Positions 17,176 through 26,297 of a stretch of 64,000 nt of DNA are shown here, one piece after another. The DNA is taken from NCBI RefSeq assembly GCF_001418655.1, contig NZ_LIQZ01000182.1, positions 29,144-93,143 of the forward strand, in the 5' to 3' direction. This DNA is from Streptomyces phaeochromogenes. GTDB lineage: Bacteria > Actinomycetota > Actinomycetes > Streptomycetales > Streptomycetaceae. The translations under genes were made by a program, and so were the position numbers. The notes beneath the pieces were generated by a model. The model saw only the letters and a list, made by a program, of their open reading frames with translations, was not told the origin of the DNA and searched no databases. Each line of letters begins with the position of its first letter. The first letter of the stretch is position 1.

Positions 17176-18138
17176 ATGACGCAGGCGACTCCCCCCGGCT
17201 GGTATCCCGATCCCGGGCAGACAATTGACGGCCCCGCCACGCAGCGCTGGTGGGACGGTAGGACATGGACGGACCAGACCCGCCCCGCGGAGTCCGGCGC
17301 CATTTGGGGTCCTCCGGCGTTCTCACCGGACTCGCCCTATCCGGGCGCGCACCCAGGCGGCCCGCGGCGCAAAGGGCGCACGGCGATAGCCGTCGCCGTC
17401 GCCGTGGCGGTCCTCGCCGGTATCGGCGGCGGGGTGTACGCGCTGACCGCGGACGACGGCTCGGGCGGCACCGATTCGACCAACACCCAGCCCGTGCCGA
17501 CCCAGCCGGGCGGCCCGCAGGGGCAGGACGGCGGCGGTCAGGGCGGCCCCGGCGCCCCGGAGGGCGGCGAGTCCGGGACCCCGCAGCCGCTGCCGTCCGA
17601 AGAGGGCTACGCCACGGACCCGATCAACGGCATCAGCCTGCCCGTGCCCGACGGCTGGAGCGGCGCGACCATCCAGGTGGGCGCGCAGGTGACGACCAAG
17701 GGCTCCTACAAGTGCCCCGGCGACACCTCGGCGGAGTGCAGCCTCGGCGGCGCCTACTCCGCCCCCGCGCTCGCACTGGAGCTCAAGGCCACCACCGCCG
17801 AGGCCGCCGCCAAGGAGGACATCGCCAAGAACGCCGAGGAGTCCTACGGCGGCAAGAGCTACGGCAAGATCACCTCGCACGACGAGCTCTCGTCCAAGGC
17901 CGTGACCGTGGCCGGGCAGAAGGGCTACGCGGTCCGCTGGAAGGTCGTCACGAGCAAGGGCGACGACGGCTACGTCGAGTCGCTCGTCTTCCCGGCGCCC
18001 TCCAACTCCAAGCAGCTCGTCGTCGTGCGCTTCGGCATCGATGTCAGCTCCAAGGCCCCCAAGCAGTCGGTCATCGACGAGATCACCAAGGGCATCAAGG
18101 AGGCCGCGGGCGGCGGCGGCAACGGGCAGAACGTGTAG
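17176..18138 (+). CDS. DUF2510 membrane-anchored protein
   Basis: 320-aa protein of unknown function. Residues 7-32 are the DUF2510 motif (PPGWYPDPG...RWWDGRTWT), a short Trp-rich cytoplasmic domain found in actinobacterial envelope proteins. A single transmembrane helix (about 75-95, AVAVAVAVLAGIGGGVYAL) follows an Arg/Lys patch, then a Gly/Pro/Gln-rich linker and an extracellular domain of about 165 residues with two Cys (CPGDTSAEC) that may form a disulfide. Start ATG 17176 follows GGTGG. It is followed by a long hairpin terminator. Confidence 0.85.
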   Translation: MTQATPPGWYPDPGQTIDGPATQRWWDGRTWTDQTRPAESGAIWGPPAFSPDSPYPGAHPGGPRRKGRTAIAVAVAVAVLAGIGGGVYALTADDGSGGTDSTNTQPVPTQPGGPQGQDGGGQGGPGAPEGGESGTPQPLPSEEGYATDPINGISLPVPDGWSGATIQVGAQVTTKGSYKCPGDTSAECSLGGAYSAPALALELKATTAEAAAKEDIAKNAEESYGGKSYGKITSHDELSSKAVTVAGQKGYAVRWKVVTSKGDDGYVESLVFPAPSNSKQLVVVRFGIDVSSKAPKQSVIDEITKGIKEAAGGGGNGQNV

Positions 18139-18158
18139 GACGTACGACGGTCACCAAT

Positions 18159-18205
18159 CGGCCGGGTGGAGCGCCTCTCCGCTGGAGAGGAACCCCACCC
18201 GGCCG
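18159..18205. terminator. Two-tier hairpin terminator, convergent genes
   Basis: Outer stem CGGCCGGGTGG (18159-18169) with CCACCCGGCCG (18195-18205), inner stem CCTCTCC (18174-18180) with GGAGAGG (18184-18190), 3-nt loop. It lies between the convergent DUF2510 and TetR genes and should stop both. Confidence 0.8.
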
Positions 18206-18286
18206 GGGGGTGCGCGCCGCCCCCGTCCCCACGGTGCGGCGCGAGCAGGTCACCGTCCAGTCATCCCATGGACGGCGGCCTGGGTC

Positions 18287-18928
18287 TCAGGTGGTGTCCG
18301 GCGGCCCGGTGGTGTCCGAGAGCCCCAGGGCCGGCAGCAGGGCCACCTCCACATAGCGCAGGAGGTAGTCCGCGTCCGCGGGGCACCCCTCCAGCAGGGG
18401 GCGGACGCGGAGCACGCCGAGCAGTTGCGCCGGCACGAACTCCAGGACCGGATGGTCGGCCGTGATCTCCCCGCGTTCGACCGCGCGCCGGACCATCCCG
18501 CGGAGCGCCTCCAGTTCGGGCTCCACCAGTGCGTCACGCAGCGCGAGCTTCAGCTCCTCGTCCTGCATCACGGACTGGCCGAGCGCCTGCAGCAGCCTGG
18601 TGTCCTCGTCCGACCGCTCGCCCGCGGTGCGCGCGACCGCGCGCAGGTCGCCCGCGAGCGAGCCGGTGTCGATACCGATGAACTTGGGACAGTGGTTGGC
18701 CCGCAGCGCGGCTGCCACGAACTGCGGCTTCGTCTTCCACTGCCGGTAGAGCGTGGACTTGCTGCACCGGGTGCTGGAGGCGACGCCCTCCATGGTCAGC
18801 GCGTCATAGCCGCACTCGCGGATCTGGTCGAGCACGGCGTCGAAGAACTCCTGCTCACGCTGAGGCGTGATCTTGGAGCGGCGCGAGGCGACGACCGTCT
18901 CCGGTTCGTCCGCTGCCTGCGACGTCAT
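18287..18928 (-). CDS. TetR family repressor
   Basis: 213 aa. N-terminal helix-turn-helix: TMEGVASSTRCSKSTLYRQWKTK (residues about 45-67), followed by a C-terminal ligand-binding region with no recognisable ligand class. Start ATG 18928 has GAGGAGAAG on the correct side; the frame stays open upstream but through non-coding sequence. Its upstream region carries a 19-bp inverted repeat at 19028-19081, and the PAP2 gene is divergent on the other side. I infer autoregulation and control of the PAP2-EamA pair. Confidence 0.88.
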   Translation of the reverse strand: MTSQAADEPETVVASRRSKITPQREQEFFDAVLDQIRECGYDALTMEGVASSTRCSKSTLYRQWKTKPQFVAAALRANHCPKFIGIDTGSLAGDLRAVARTAGERSDEDTRLLQALGQSVMQDEELKLALRDALVEPELEALRGMVRRAVERGEITADHPVLEFVPAQLLGVLRVRPLLEGCPADADYLLRYVEVALLPALGLSDTTGPPDTT

Positions 18929-19027
18929 GGCTCTTCTCCTCGCTGGTCCCGGCGGCCCCGTGCGGGCCCGCTTCCCGTGTGCTCTCCAGTGTGGCCCTCG
19001 ACCGGCCCTCAGTGTGGCGTAAGTCCT

Positions 19028-19081
19028 ATCGATACGCCAGTGTACCGGAACGCGAACGTATCGGTACACTGTCGTATCGAT
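19028..19081. promoter_or_regulatory. TetR operator: 19-bp arms, near-perfect inverted repeat
   Basis: Left arm 19028-19046 (ATCGATACGCCAGTGTACC) and right arm 19063-19081 are reverse complements except for one base, with a 16-bp spacer. Each arm contains the hexamer TACACT read outward or inward, a plausible -10, so the dyad may hold two divergent promoters and the operator at once. It lies between the TetR gene and the PAP2 gene. Confidence 0.75.
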
Positions 19082-19175
19082 GAGCCTTGGACAGGACCCA
19101 CCCCTGTGTCGAGTGGATCCCCTCCTGGGCTCACCACGCACCAGCACGACCAGAACGTCAGCAAGGGGGCCGGGG

Positions 19176-20054
19176 ATGGAAAGCCGATCCGAGCCTGCAA
19201 GAGAGCCTGCAAGAGAAGGGGAGGCCGCGATACAGCGGCCGCCCCTCGTCCGTGAGCTCCTGCTCGTCGCGGGGCTCTTCCTCGTCTACAAGCTCGGCCG
19301 GCAGCTGGCCACGGGCCACACCGGTGAGGCCTTCGACAACGCGCACCGGGTCTGGGACCTCGAACGGTTCCTGCGTCTGCCCGGCGAAGGCGACGTACAG
19401 TCGGCGCTGCTGCACAGCGACACCCTCGTGCACGTGGTCAACACGTACTACGCGACCGTCCACTTCCCCGCCACCGCGGCCTTCCTGATCTGGCTGTACC
19501 TGCGGCGGCCCGGGCACTACGTGTGGGCCCGCCGGGTGCTCGCCGCGGTCACCGCCGCCGCCCTGGTGGTGCACCTCACGTTCCCGCTCGCCCCGCCCCG
19601 CATGCTCGCCGCGACGGGCCTCGTGGACACCGGCCAGGTGTACGGGCCCACGGTGTACGGCGCCTCGCCCGAGACCGACTCGCTGTCGAACCAGTTCGCG
19701 GCGATGCCCTCGCTGCACTTCGGCTGGGCCCTGATGGTCGCGATCGGCCTGATCGCCGCGACCCGGTCCCGGTGGCGGTGGCTCTGGCTGCTGCATCCGC
19801 TGGTCACGCTGCTGGTGATCGTCGGCACGGCCAACCACTACTGGCTCGACGCGGTCGTCGCGGCCTCGCTGCTCGGCATCGCCCTCGCCGTGATCCGCGC
19901 ACCGCGCCGGACGGCGGCACCGGCGGCGCCCGCCCGGGAGCGCGTGGGCGCCGGCAGCTCCGTACCGGAAGGGCCGGAGGCACCGGACGAACCCGGCGGG
20001 CCGGAGGCACCCGGCGCGCAGGACGCTCCGGAGCTCGTGGGAGCCGGACGATGA
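19176..20054 (+). CDS. PAP2 superfamily membrane phosphatase
   Basis: 292-aa multi-helix protein with the PAP2 (lipid phosphatase/inositolphosphotransferase) active-site motifs: C2-like PSLHFGW and C3-like GTANHYWLDAV with the catalytic His and Asp, plus an APPRML block seen in the inositol-phosphoceramide-synthase-like branch. The first helices carry VYKLGRQLATG. Start ATG 19176 has AGGGGG 6 nt upstream; the frame is open earlier, back to an ATG inside the operator dyad, which is unlikely. It is followed by an EamA permease that overlaps its stop by 4 bp. Lipid substrate unknown. Confidence 0.8.
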   Translation: MESRSEPAREPAREGEAAIQRPPLVRELLLVAGLFLVYKLGRQLATGHTGEAFDNAHRVWDLERFLRLPGEGDVQSALLHSDTLVHVVNTYYATVHFPATAAFLIWLYLRRPGHYVWARRVLAAVTAAALVVHLTFPLAPPRMLAATGLVDTGQVYGPTVYGASPETDSLSNQFAAMPSLHFGWALMVAIGLIAATRSRWRWLWLLHPLVTLLVIVGTANHYWLDAVVAASLLGIALAVIRAPRRTAAPAAPARERVGAGSSVPEGPEAPDEPGGPEAPGAQDAPELVGAGR

Positions 20055-21058
20055 GCGCCACGCTCGTCGCCGTCGTCCTGTCGCTGTTCTCGGCCGTGGC
20101 GTACGCCGCCGCGGCTGTGGCCCAGCAGCGGCTGGCCGCCCGGACCCCCGACTCCGGGGTGCTCCGGCTGCTCGGCAGCGGTGCCTGGTGGTGGTCGGTG
20201 GGCCTCAACGCGGCGGCGGCGCTGCTGCACGTGGCCGCCCTCAAGTACGGGCCCCTCACGCTGGTCCAGCCGCTCGGCGCGCTCACGCTCGTCGCCGCGG
20301 TGCCGCTGGGCGCGCGGATGGCGGGGCGGCGCGTCACCTTCGTCGAGTGGCGCGGTACGGCGCTGACGCTGGCCGGGCTCGCGGCCCTGCTGGTCACGGC
20401 GACCGGGCCCGCGCCCGACGATGTGCTGAGCGTCCCGCAGGCGCTGGCCGTGGCGGGCACGACCATGGCCCTCGTCGGCGTACTGGCCAGGCCGGGCACC
20501 CGCCCCGGGCTGCGGCACGCGACCTCGTCCGGCTTCGCCTCGGGTGTCGCCTCGGCGCTCACGCAGACCGTCACGGTCGCCGCGACGGACCGCTCGGAGT
20601 CTCTGCTCAGCGGACAGGTGATCGTGGTCGCGCTGCTGGTCGCCGCGTTCGCGGCGGGCGGGCTGCTGCTGTCGCAGACCGCCTACAAGGGCGGGCTCGG
20701 CGCTCCCCTCGCGGTGGTGACGCTGGCCAACCCGATCGCCGCCGCGGTGATCGGCCTCTCGCTGCTCGGCGAGCGGCTGCAGGGCGGCGCGGCGGGCCTG
20801 CTGCTCGCGCTGGCCGGTGCGGCGGTCGCGGCCTGGGGCGTGGTGACGCTGTCGCGCGCCACGCCGCAGCTCTCGCCGGAGCCCTCGCCGGAGCCCTCGC
20901 CGGAGCCCTCGCCGGAGTCCTCGCCGGAGTCACCGGAGCCTTCGGTGGACGAAGAGCACCCGGTGGCGGCCGTTCTCGCCCTGGCGCCCGGATCGGCGTT
21001 GAACGAGCCGTCGTTGCTGCCTCGGCAGCCGAAGCCCGGGCGTCTCACCCCGCTGTAG
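20051..21058 (+). CDS. EamA/DMT family transporter with SPEP tail
   Basis: 335 aa, about ten hydrophobic helices in the drug/metabolite transporter pattern, ending after the helices in a soluble tail. The tail has five near-identical 12-bp units (20872-20931) giving Ser-Pro-Glu-Pro repeats, then a Pro/Leu-rich end. ATG 20051 overlaps the PAP2 stop (ATGA), so it is coupled to that gene. Substrate unknown; the pairing hints at export or lipid-linked work. Confidence 0.75.
   Translation: MSATLVAVVLSLFSAVAYAAAAVAQQRLAARTPDSGVLRLLGSGAWWWSVGLNAAAALLHVAALKYGPLTLVQPLGALTLVAAVPLGARMAGRRVTFVEWRGTALTLAGLAALLVTATGPAPDDVLSVPQALAVAGTTMALVGVLARPGTRPGLRHATSSGFASGVASALTQTVTVAATDRSESLLSGQVIVVALLVAAFAAGGLLLSQTAYKGGLGAPLAVVTLANPIAAAVIGLSLLGERLQGGAAGLLLALAGAAVAAWGVVTLSRATPQLSPEPSPEPSPEPSPESSPESPEPSVDEEHPVAAVLALAPGSALNEPSLLPRQPKPGRLTPL
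20872..20931 (+). repeat. Five tandem 12-bp repeats
   Basis: Units CTCGCCGGAGCC (x3) then CTCGCCGGAGTC (x2), in frame, encoding Ser-Pro-Glu-(Pro/Ser) in the transporter tail. Confidence 0.9.
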
Positions 21059-21080
21059 GCGACGACGGAACGCACGACGG

Positions 21081-21126
21081 CATGAGGGAGGGCCGTCGCG
21101 GATGTCCGCGACCGCCCTCCCTCATG
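21081..21126. terminator. Long bidirectional terminator hairpin
   Basis: 22-bp stem, arms 21081-21102 and 21105-21126, with one mismatch and a 2-base centre. It lies between the convergent EamA and LURP-one genes and is the strongest hairpin in the window. Confidence 0.85.
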
Positions 21127-21156
21127 ACACTGATGACGAACTGACGAACCGATTCG

Positions 21157-22065
21157 TCAGCCAAGCCCTCGGCTGTCCTGCTTGAGCGCCGTGTCGACGG
21201 TCAGCGCCGTCGCTATCACGAGGCTCAACAGGGGCTCGGGAAGCTGGTAGTGCAGTTGCAGGACGTAGTTGTCCGCGGTCGTGAACATCGTCTTGGCGAG
21301 GCCTTCCCAGGTCTTGGTGATCCGGGCGACCTCGTTGTCGGCGTGGTCGACGATCGAGAAGTTCCAGGCGCGCCAGTTCTCCGCCTTGATCGCGCCGACC
21401 TGCTTGCCGTCGACCTTGATCGCGAAGTTGATCTTCCCGACCATGTTCTGCTGGGCGATCTCACCGACCGGCGAACCGTCCGGACGCGCCACGAGCACCC
21501 GCGACTTCATGAACTTCCGGGGACGGGTCAGCAGCAGCTGCGGCTGGCCGTACGCGTCGCGGATCTCCAGCTTGTGCGTCATGAACTGGTCGAGGCTCGC
21601 GAAGAAGCGCAGCACCTTCTTCAGCGTGCCCTGTCCGACCTGCACCACCGCGCCGAGCTGGTTGCCCTGCTGGTCCATGACCTTGTACTCGTTGGTCAGC
21701 TCGATCAGCTTGGCCTTCTGGTTCACCACCAGGACCGGCTCGGTGAACAGCGTGCCCCCGCCGGCGGCGTTCGGTGCGACACCGGCCTGCTGGTGCACCT
21801 GCTGCTGCACACGCGGGTCGAACCCTCCCGCCTGCTGCGGAACCTGCTGCGCCGGCTGCTGGTACCCGGGCTGCGGCTGCTGCACAGGCTGCTGCTGCAC
21901 GGCCTTGACCGGCTGCACGGCCTGAGCCTGCTGCGCGGCCTGGGCCTGCTGCTGGTCCTGGTTGGTGTGCTGGGTCCACTGGACGCCGTCCCAGTAACGC
22001 AGCGTCTGGGGCAGACCCTGAGGATCCGGATACCAACCTGCAGGAGTGTTCGAATGCGTGGTCAC
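21157..22065 (-). CDS. DUF2510 and LURP-one-related (scramblase-like) protein
   Basis: 302 aa. N-terminal DUF2510 motif (AGWYPDPQG...RYWDGVQWT), a Gln-rich low-complexity linker (about residues 35-85) and a C-terminal LURP-one/phospholipid scramblase-like beta-barrel domain (LFTEPVLVVNQKAKLIELTNEYKV, later KFMKSRVLVARPDG). No signal peptide, one hydrophobic C-terminal segment. Start GTG 22065 sits inside a small hairpin CCGGGG/CCCCGG (22065-22083), and no strong ribosome site is seen. Function unknown; related domains act at membranes. Confidence 0.75.
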   Translation of the reverse strand: MTTHSNTPAGWYPDPQGLPQTLRYWDGVQWTQHTNQDQQQAQAAQQAQAVQPVKAVQQQPVQQPQPGYQQPAQQVPQQAGGFDPRVQQQVHQQAGVAPNAAGGGTLFTEPVLVVNQKAKLIELTNEYKVMDQQGNQLGAVVQVGQGTLKKVLRFFASLDQFMTHKLEIRDAYGQPQLLLTRPRKFMKSRVLVARPDGSPVGEIAQQNMVGKINFAIKVDGKQVGAIKAENWRAWNFSIVDHADNEVARITKTWEGLAKTMFTTADNYVLQLHYQLPEPLLSLVIATALTVDTALKQDSRGLG

Positions 22066-22151
22066 CGGGGCACAGTACCCCGGGTCCGCCAGTACCTGAC
22101 CAGCCCGTGCGATGTGGGACTCATCGCATCCCCGGTGGCGAATCGCACCCT

Positions 22152-24200
22152 CTACGCCCTGGCGATCGCCGGGTCGCTGACGCCCACCCGGCCGTTCTCG
22201 ACGTGCCCGGCGAACCGGCGCAGGAACGATCCGTCCGCGTCGGACACGGTGAGGTCGTACCAGCGCCTGCTCGCCCCCAGGTCCACGGTGTGCCTGACGG
22301 TCGCGCCGGGCCGTACCCGGATCGACCTGGGCCTGCCGCCGTAGCCGTTGGTGAGCTTGAGCTCGGCCGTGCGGGAGCCCTTGTTGGTGAAGGTCAGCTC
22401 GATGTCGTCCCCGTCGTGCCGTGCGGTGACCTCGGGTCCGGCAGTCTTGCCCGGCCCCTTGAAGACACGTACGAAGCCGTTGGGCCCGTGCACGGTCAGG
22501 TCGTACGAGCCGTTCGAGTAGGCGGAGTTCCAGGTGTCCGAGACGCTCTTGCCGGCCTCGGTGGTGTAGGTCCAGGGTCCGTCGGTGCGGCTCCCGGAGG
22601 TGACGTGGAAGGAGGCGCCGGCCTTCTTGCCCGAGGCGAAGGTCAGCGTGAACTTCCCGGCCTTCGGGTCCACCGAGCCGTCGATCCACGGGGCGTACCG
22701 CAGCGGGCGGGCGGGCCGCAGACCGCGCTCCTGCTTCGGCAGCTTCGGATCCGCGGGCGGGGTCGGCTTGTAGTCCGGGTGCCGGTCCTTGTCCGGCGGC
22801 TCGTACGCGTCGGTGTCCGGGAGGTCGGCCGGTTTGCTGTCCTTGCGGGAGAAGTCGAAGGCGGCGGTCAGGTCGCCGCAGATGGCCCGCCGCCAGGGCG
22901 AGATGTTCGGCTCCTCGACGCCGAAGCGGCGTTCCATGAACCGGATGATCGAGGTGTGGTCGAGGGTCTCGGAGCAGACGTAACCGCCCTTGCTCCACGG
23001 CGAGACGACGAGCATCGGCACGCGCGGGCCGAGCCCGTAGGGGCCCGCGACATGGGTCGAGCTGCCCGCGAATAGGTCCGGGCCGACATCGACGGTGGAC
23101 TTGCCCCGGCCGGCGTCGCGCGGCGGCAGCGGCGGGACGAGGTGGTCGAAGAAGCCGTCGTTCTCGTCGTACGTGATGAACAGGGCCGTCTTCGCCCACA
23201 CCTTGGGGTCGGAGGTGAGGGCCTCCAGGACCTGGGAGATGTACCAGGCGCCGTAGTTCGAGGGCCAGTTGGAGTGCTCGGAGAAGGCCTCGGGGGCGGC
23301 GATGTACGAGACCTGCGGCAGCTTGCCGCCCTTGACGTCGGCCCGTAGCTGGTCGAAGAAGCCCTCACCCTTGCGCGCGTCGGTGCCGGTGCGGGCCTTG
23401 TCGTACAGCGGGTCGCCGGCCTTGGCGTTGCGGTACTTGTTGAAGTAGAGCAGCGAGTTGTCGCCGTAGTTGCCGCGGTAGGCGTCCGAGATCCAGCCCC
23501 AGGAGCCGGCCGCGTCCAGGCCGTCGCCGATGTCCTGGTAGACCTTCCAGGAGATCCCGGCCTTCTCCAGGCGCTCGGGGTACGTCGTCCAGTCGTAGCC
23601 GAGCTCGTCGTTGCCGAGGACCGGCCCGCCGCCCTTGCCGTCGTTCCCCGTGAAGCCCGTCCACATGTAGTAGCGGTTCGGGTCGGTGGAGCCGATGAAC
23701 GAGCAGTGGTACGCGTCGCAGACGGTGAAGGTGTCCGCGAGCGCGTAGTGGAACGGGATGTCCTCGCGGGTCAGGTACGCCATGGTCGTGGCGCCCTTCG
23801 CGGGGACCCACTTGTCGTACTTGCCGCCGTTGTAGGCCGCGTGCCCGTCGGGCCAGCTGTGCGGCAGGCCCTCCAGGAACTGCATGCCGAGGTCGTCGGC
23901 CTCCGGGTGGAAGGGCAGCAGCTCCTTGGTGCCGTCCGACTGGTGCCACACGGATTTGCCGTTGTCGAGCGTGACCGGGTGGGGGTCGCCGAAGCCGCGT
24001 ACGCCTCTCAGCGCACCGAAGTAGTGATCGAAGGAACGGTTCTCCTGCATAAGGACGACGATGTGCTCGACGTCCTCGATGGTGCCGCGGTGGTACCCCG
24101 CGGGGATGGCCGCGGCCTTGGCGATGCTCTCCGACAGCGCGGTGAACGCCGCGGTGCCGCCTGCGAGTTGGAGAAATCGGCGCCGATTCACTTCGGGCAT
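22152..24200 (-). CDS. Phosphocholine-specific phospholipase C, Tat-exported
   Basis: Secreted phosphoesterase family (PF04185) enzyme, 682 aa. N-terminal twin-arginine signal: NRRRFLQLAGG then a hydrophobic stretch ending AKAAA. The catalytic block VLMQENRSFDHYFG begins about residue 50. The C-terminal third has two repeated beta-sandwich domains typical of bacterial phospholipase C. It releases phosphate from phospholipids outside the cell. Start ATG 24200 has AGAGGT upstream. I looked for PHO boxes upstream and saw none convincing. Gap 24201-24379 holds nothing else clear. Confidence 0.88.
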   Translation of the reverse strand: MPEVNRRRFLQLAGGTAAFTALSESIAKAAAIPAGYHRGTIEDVEHIVVLMQENRSFDHYFGALRGVRGFGDPHPVTLDNGKSVWHQSDGTKELLPFHPEADDLGMQFLEGLPHSWPDGHAAYNGGKYDKWVPAKGATTMAYLTREDIPFHYALADTFTVCDAYHCSFIGSTDPNRYYMWTGFTGNDGKGGGPVLGNDELGYDWTTYPERLEKAGISWKVYQDIGDGLDAAGSWGWISDAYRGNYGDNSLLYFNKYRNAKAGDPLYDKARTGTDARKGEGFFDQLRADVKGGKLPQVSYIAAPEAFSEHSNWPSNYGAWYISQVLEALTSDPKVWAKTALFITYDENDGFFDHLVPPLPPRDAGRGKSTVDVGPDLFAGSSTHVAGPYGLGPRVPMLVVSPWSKGGYVCSETLDHTSIIRFMERRFGVEEPNISPWRRAICGDLTAAFDFSRKDSKPADLPDTDAYEPPDKDRHPDYKPTPPADPKLPKQERGLRPARPLRYAPWIDGSVDPKAGKFTLTFASGKKAGASFHVTSGSRTDGPWTYTTEAGKSVSDTWNSAYSNGSYDLTVHGPNGFVRVFKGPGKTAGPEVTARHDGDDIELTFTNKGSRTAELKLTNGYGGRPRSIRVRPGATVRHTVDLGASRRWYDLTVSDADGSFLRRFAGHVENGRVGVSDPAIARA

Positions 24201-24379
24201 GGCTGGTGACCTCTTGTCCTGAAGGGGTACTGAGGGCGAGTAGGTGATGGAACGTGCGCGAATGGAGTGTTCCAAGAGCAACAAACGACAGGGAAGGGTC
24301 GCGTGGCATCTGTGTGAAAGACGGCGGTACGTGAGGTGCGCGTCCGGAACACGGTGTTGCGGTGTGCCTGCGCGAACGG

Positions 24380-25432
24380 TCAGCTTCCGGTCGCTTCCTT
24401 CCAGTCATCGACGTACGAGGTGAGGTTCTTGTCGATGTCGGCCCAGTCGGGCTCAAAGACCTCCACGCCGTCCATGAGCTTGGTGAGCGCGATCGCGTTG
24501 GCGTCCGTGGGCTTGGTGTCCTGGCGGGCGCTGATGCCGCCGCCGATCTCGCTGACCTGCTGCTGTGCCTTGCGGCTCAGCATGTAGTCGAGGAGCTTCT
24601 TGGCGTTGTCGCTGTGCGGGGCGCCGGTGACGAGCCCGGCCGCGTAGGGCAGGGCGAAGGTGGTGGGCCTGCCCGTGGCGGTCGCCGGGAACCAGATGGC
24701 GAGGTTCGGCATGGACTTGGCCTGGGCGAAGTTCATCTGGACATCGCCGTTCGCCACGAGGAGTTCGCCCTTGTCGACCTTGGGCGCGAGCTTGCCCGTG
24801 GAGGCGGACGGGCCGACGTTGTTGGACTGGAGCCTGCCGAGGTAGTCCATGGCGGCCTTCTCGCCGCCGAAGTCGTGCATCGCCTTGATCAGTACGGCGG
24901 TTCCGTCACCCGCGACACCGGGCGTGGAGTACTGGATCTTGTTCTTGTACTCGGCGTCGAGGAGCTGCTCCCACGTGGTGGGGGCCTGCTTGAGTTCCTT
25001 CTTGTTGTAGACGAACCCGAAGTAGTTGTTGACGACGGAGGTCCAGGTGCCCTCGGCCCCCTTGTCGGCGCCGTCGACCTGGTCGGATCCGGCCGGGGTG
25101 TACTTCTGGAGCAGCCCCTTGCCGTCGGCCTGCTGGATGAACGGCGGGAGCGTGACGAGCACGTCGGCCTGCGTGTTGCTCTTCTCGCGGACGGCGCGCT
25201 GCACGACCTCGCCGGAGCCGCCCTCGACGTACTCGACCTTGATCCCGGTCTCCTTCTCGAAGTCCTTGAAGATCCGGTCGTACCAGCCGTCGCCGTTCTC
25301 GCCCTTGAGGCCGTCGGCGCTGTAGACGGTGACGACCTTCTCGTCGGAGGCGGCGGAGGTGCCTCCGCAGGCGGTGAGCGGGGCGGCGAGGAGACAGAGG
25401 GCGGCGATCGGGACGAGCCTGTTGCGAGGCAT
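24380..25432 (-). CDS. 2-aminoethylphosphonate ABC importer, substrate-binding lipoprotein
   Basis: Periplasmic-type binding protein, 350 aa, with lipobox Leu-Thr-Ala-Cys (Cys22). Type II fold for small anions (VVTVYSADGLKG at the start, then ADVLVTLPPFIQQ, and a C-terminal hinge DKNLTSYVDDW), matching the PhnS2-like family by gene order. It is followed by two permeases, an ATPase, a HAD phosphonatase-like hydrolase and an FAD oxidase, which gives the phosphonate assignment; by sequence alone it could be an iron or spermidine-type binder. AAGGAG precedes the ATG. First cistron from the 3' end of the operon. Confidence 0.8.
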   Translation of the reverse strand: MPRNRLVPIAALCLLAAPLTACGGTSAASDEKVVTVYSADGLKGENGDGWYDRIFKDFEKETGIKVEYVEGGSGEVVQRAVREKSNTQADVLVTLPPFIQQADGKGLLQKYTPAGSDQVDGADKGAEGTWTSVVNNYFGFVYNKKELKQAPTTWEQLLDAEYKNKIQYSTPGVAGDGTAVLIKAMHDFGGEKAAMDYLGRLQSNNVGPSASTGKLAPKVDKGELLVANGDVQMNFAQAKSMPNLAIWFPATATGRPTTFALPYAAGLVTGAPHSDNAKKLLDYMLSRKAQQQVSEIGGGISARQDTKPTDANAIALTKLMDGVEVFEPDWADIDKNLTSYVDDWKEATGS

Positions 25433-25499
25433 GGCGAGGTGAACTCCTTGCGCTGAAAGGGCTGTTCAGGGATATCGAGCGGGTTGCTCGGGGGTGGGG

Positions 25500-26297
25500 T
25501 CAGCGGTACGAGGCCTTGCTGCGTACGCGGGAGACGGCGAGCAGGGCGATCAGCGTCGCCGTCATCAGGACCACGGCGAGCGCGGAGCCGGCGAACAGGG
25601 CGCCGCGGTCGGTGGCCGCGTAGATCAGGACCGGAAGCGGAGTCCAGTCGGGCGGGTAGAGCATCATCGTGGCGCTCAACTCGCCCATGGAGAGGGCGAA
25701 GCAGAGGCCGCCGGCGGCGGTGAGCGAGGGCAGCAGCAGGGGCAGCTTCACTCGCCACAGCACGTAGGAAGGGCGGGCGCCGAGCGAGGCCGCGGCCTGC
25801 TCGTACGCCGGGTCGAGCCGGGCGATCGCGGCCGAGACCGACTGGTACGCGAACGCGGTGACGAGGACGGCGTGCGCGAGGATCACGATCGACCGGGTGC
25901 CGTTGAGCAGCAGCGGCGGCTTGGAGAAGGCGACGAGGATCGCGAGCCCGACGACGACGGAGGGCACGGCGACGGGCAGCACGAACAAGGCGTCCAGGAA
26001 CCGTCGTTGGCGTCGTTTGAGTCCCGACGCGGCGAGGGCGGCCCAGGTCCCCACGGCCATCGCGAGCAGGCTCGCGGTGAGCGCGGTGACCAGGCTGGTG
26101 GTCAGCGCCTGGAGAGCCTCGCCGCGGGTGGCGGCGTCGTAGTGCCCGGTGGTGAAGCCGGACGGCAGGACGCTCGACCAGTTGGTGGCGAACGACGCGG
26201 CCAGGATCACCAGCAGGGGCAGCGCGAACAGAGGGAGGAAGAGGACGAGGAACAGGACCCAGGCGGTCCACTTCCCTTTCCTGCTATGCACCAGCAC
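25500..26297 (-). CDS. ABC importer permease, second subunit
   Basis: 265 aa, six hydrophobic segments, with the permease EAA-type loop AAASLGARPSYVLWRVKLP, which docks on the ATPase. GTG start 26297 overlaps the upstream permease gene by 14 bp, so the two are coupled. With its neighbour it forms the membrane channel of the aminoethylphosphonate importer. Confidence 0.85.
   Translation of the reverse strand: MLVHSRKGKWTAWVLFLVLFLPLFALPLLVILAASFATNWSSVLPSGFTTGHYDAATRGEALQALTTSLVTALTASLLAMAVGTWAALAASGLKRRQRRFLDALFVLPVAVPSVVVGLAILVAFSKPPLLLNGTRSIVILAHAVLVTAFAYQSVSAAIARLDPAYEQAAASLGARPSYVLWRVKLPLLLPSLTAAGGLCFALSMGELSATMMLYPPDWTPLPVLIYAATDRGALFAGSALAVVLMTATLIALLAVSRVRSKASYR

Noticed and set aside
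24201..24379. Possible PHO box before the phospholipase C.
   Set aside because: Only one weak GTTC...CACC-like piece is visible, without the paired GTTCACC repeats.
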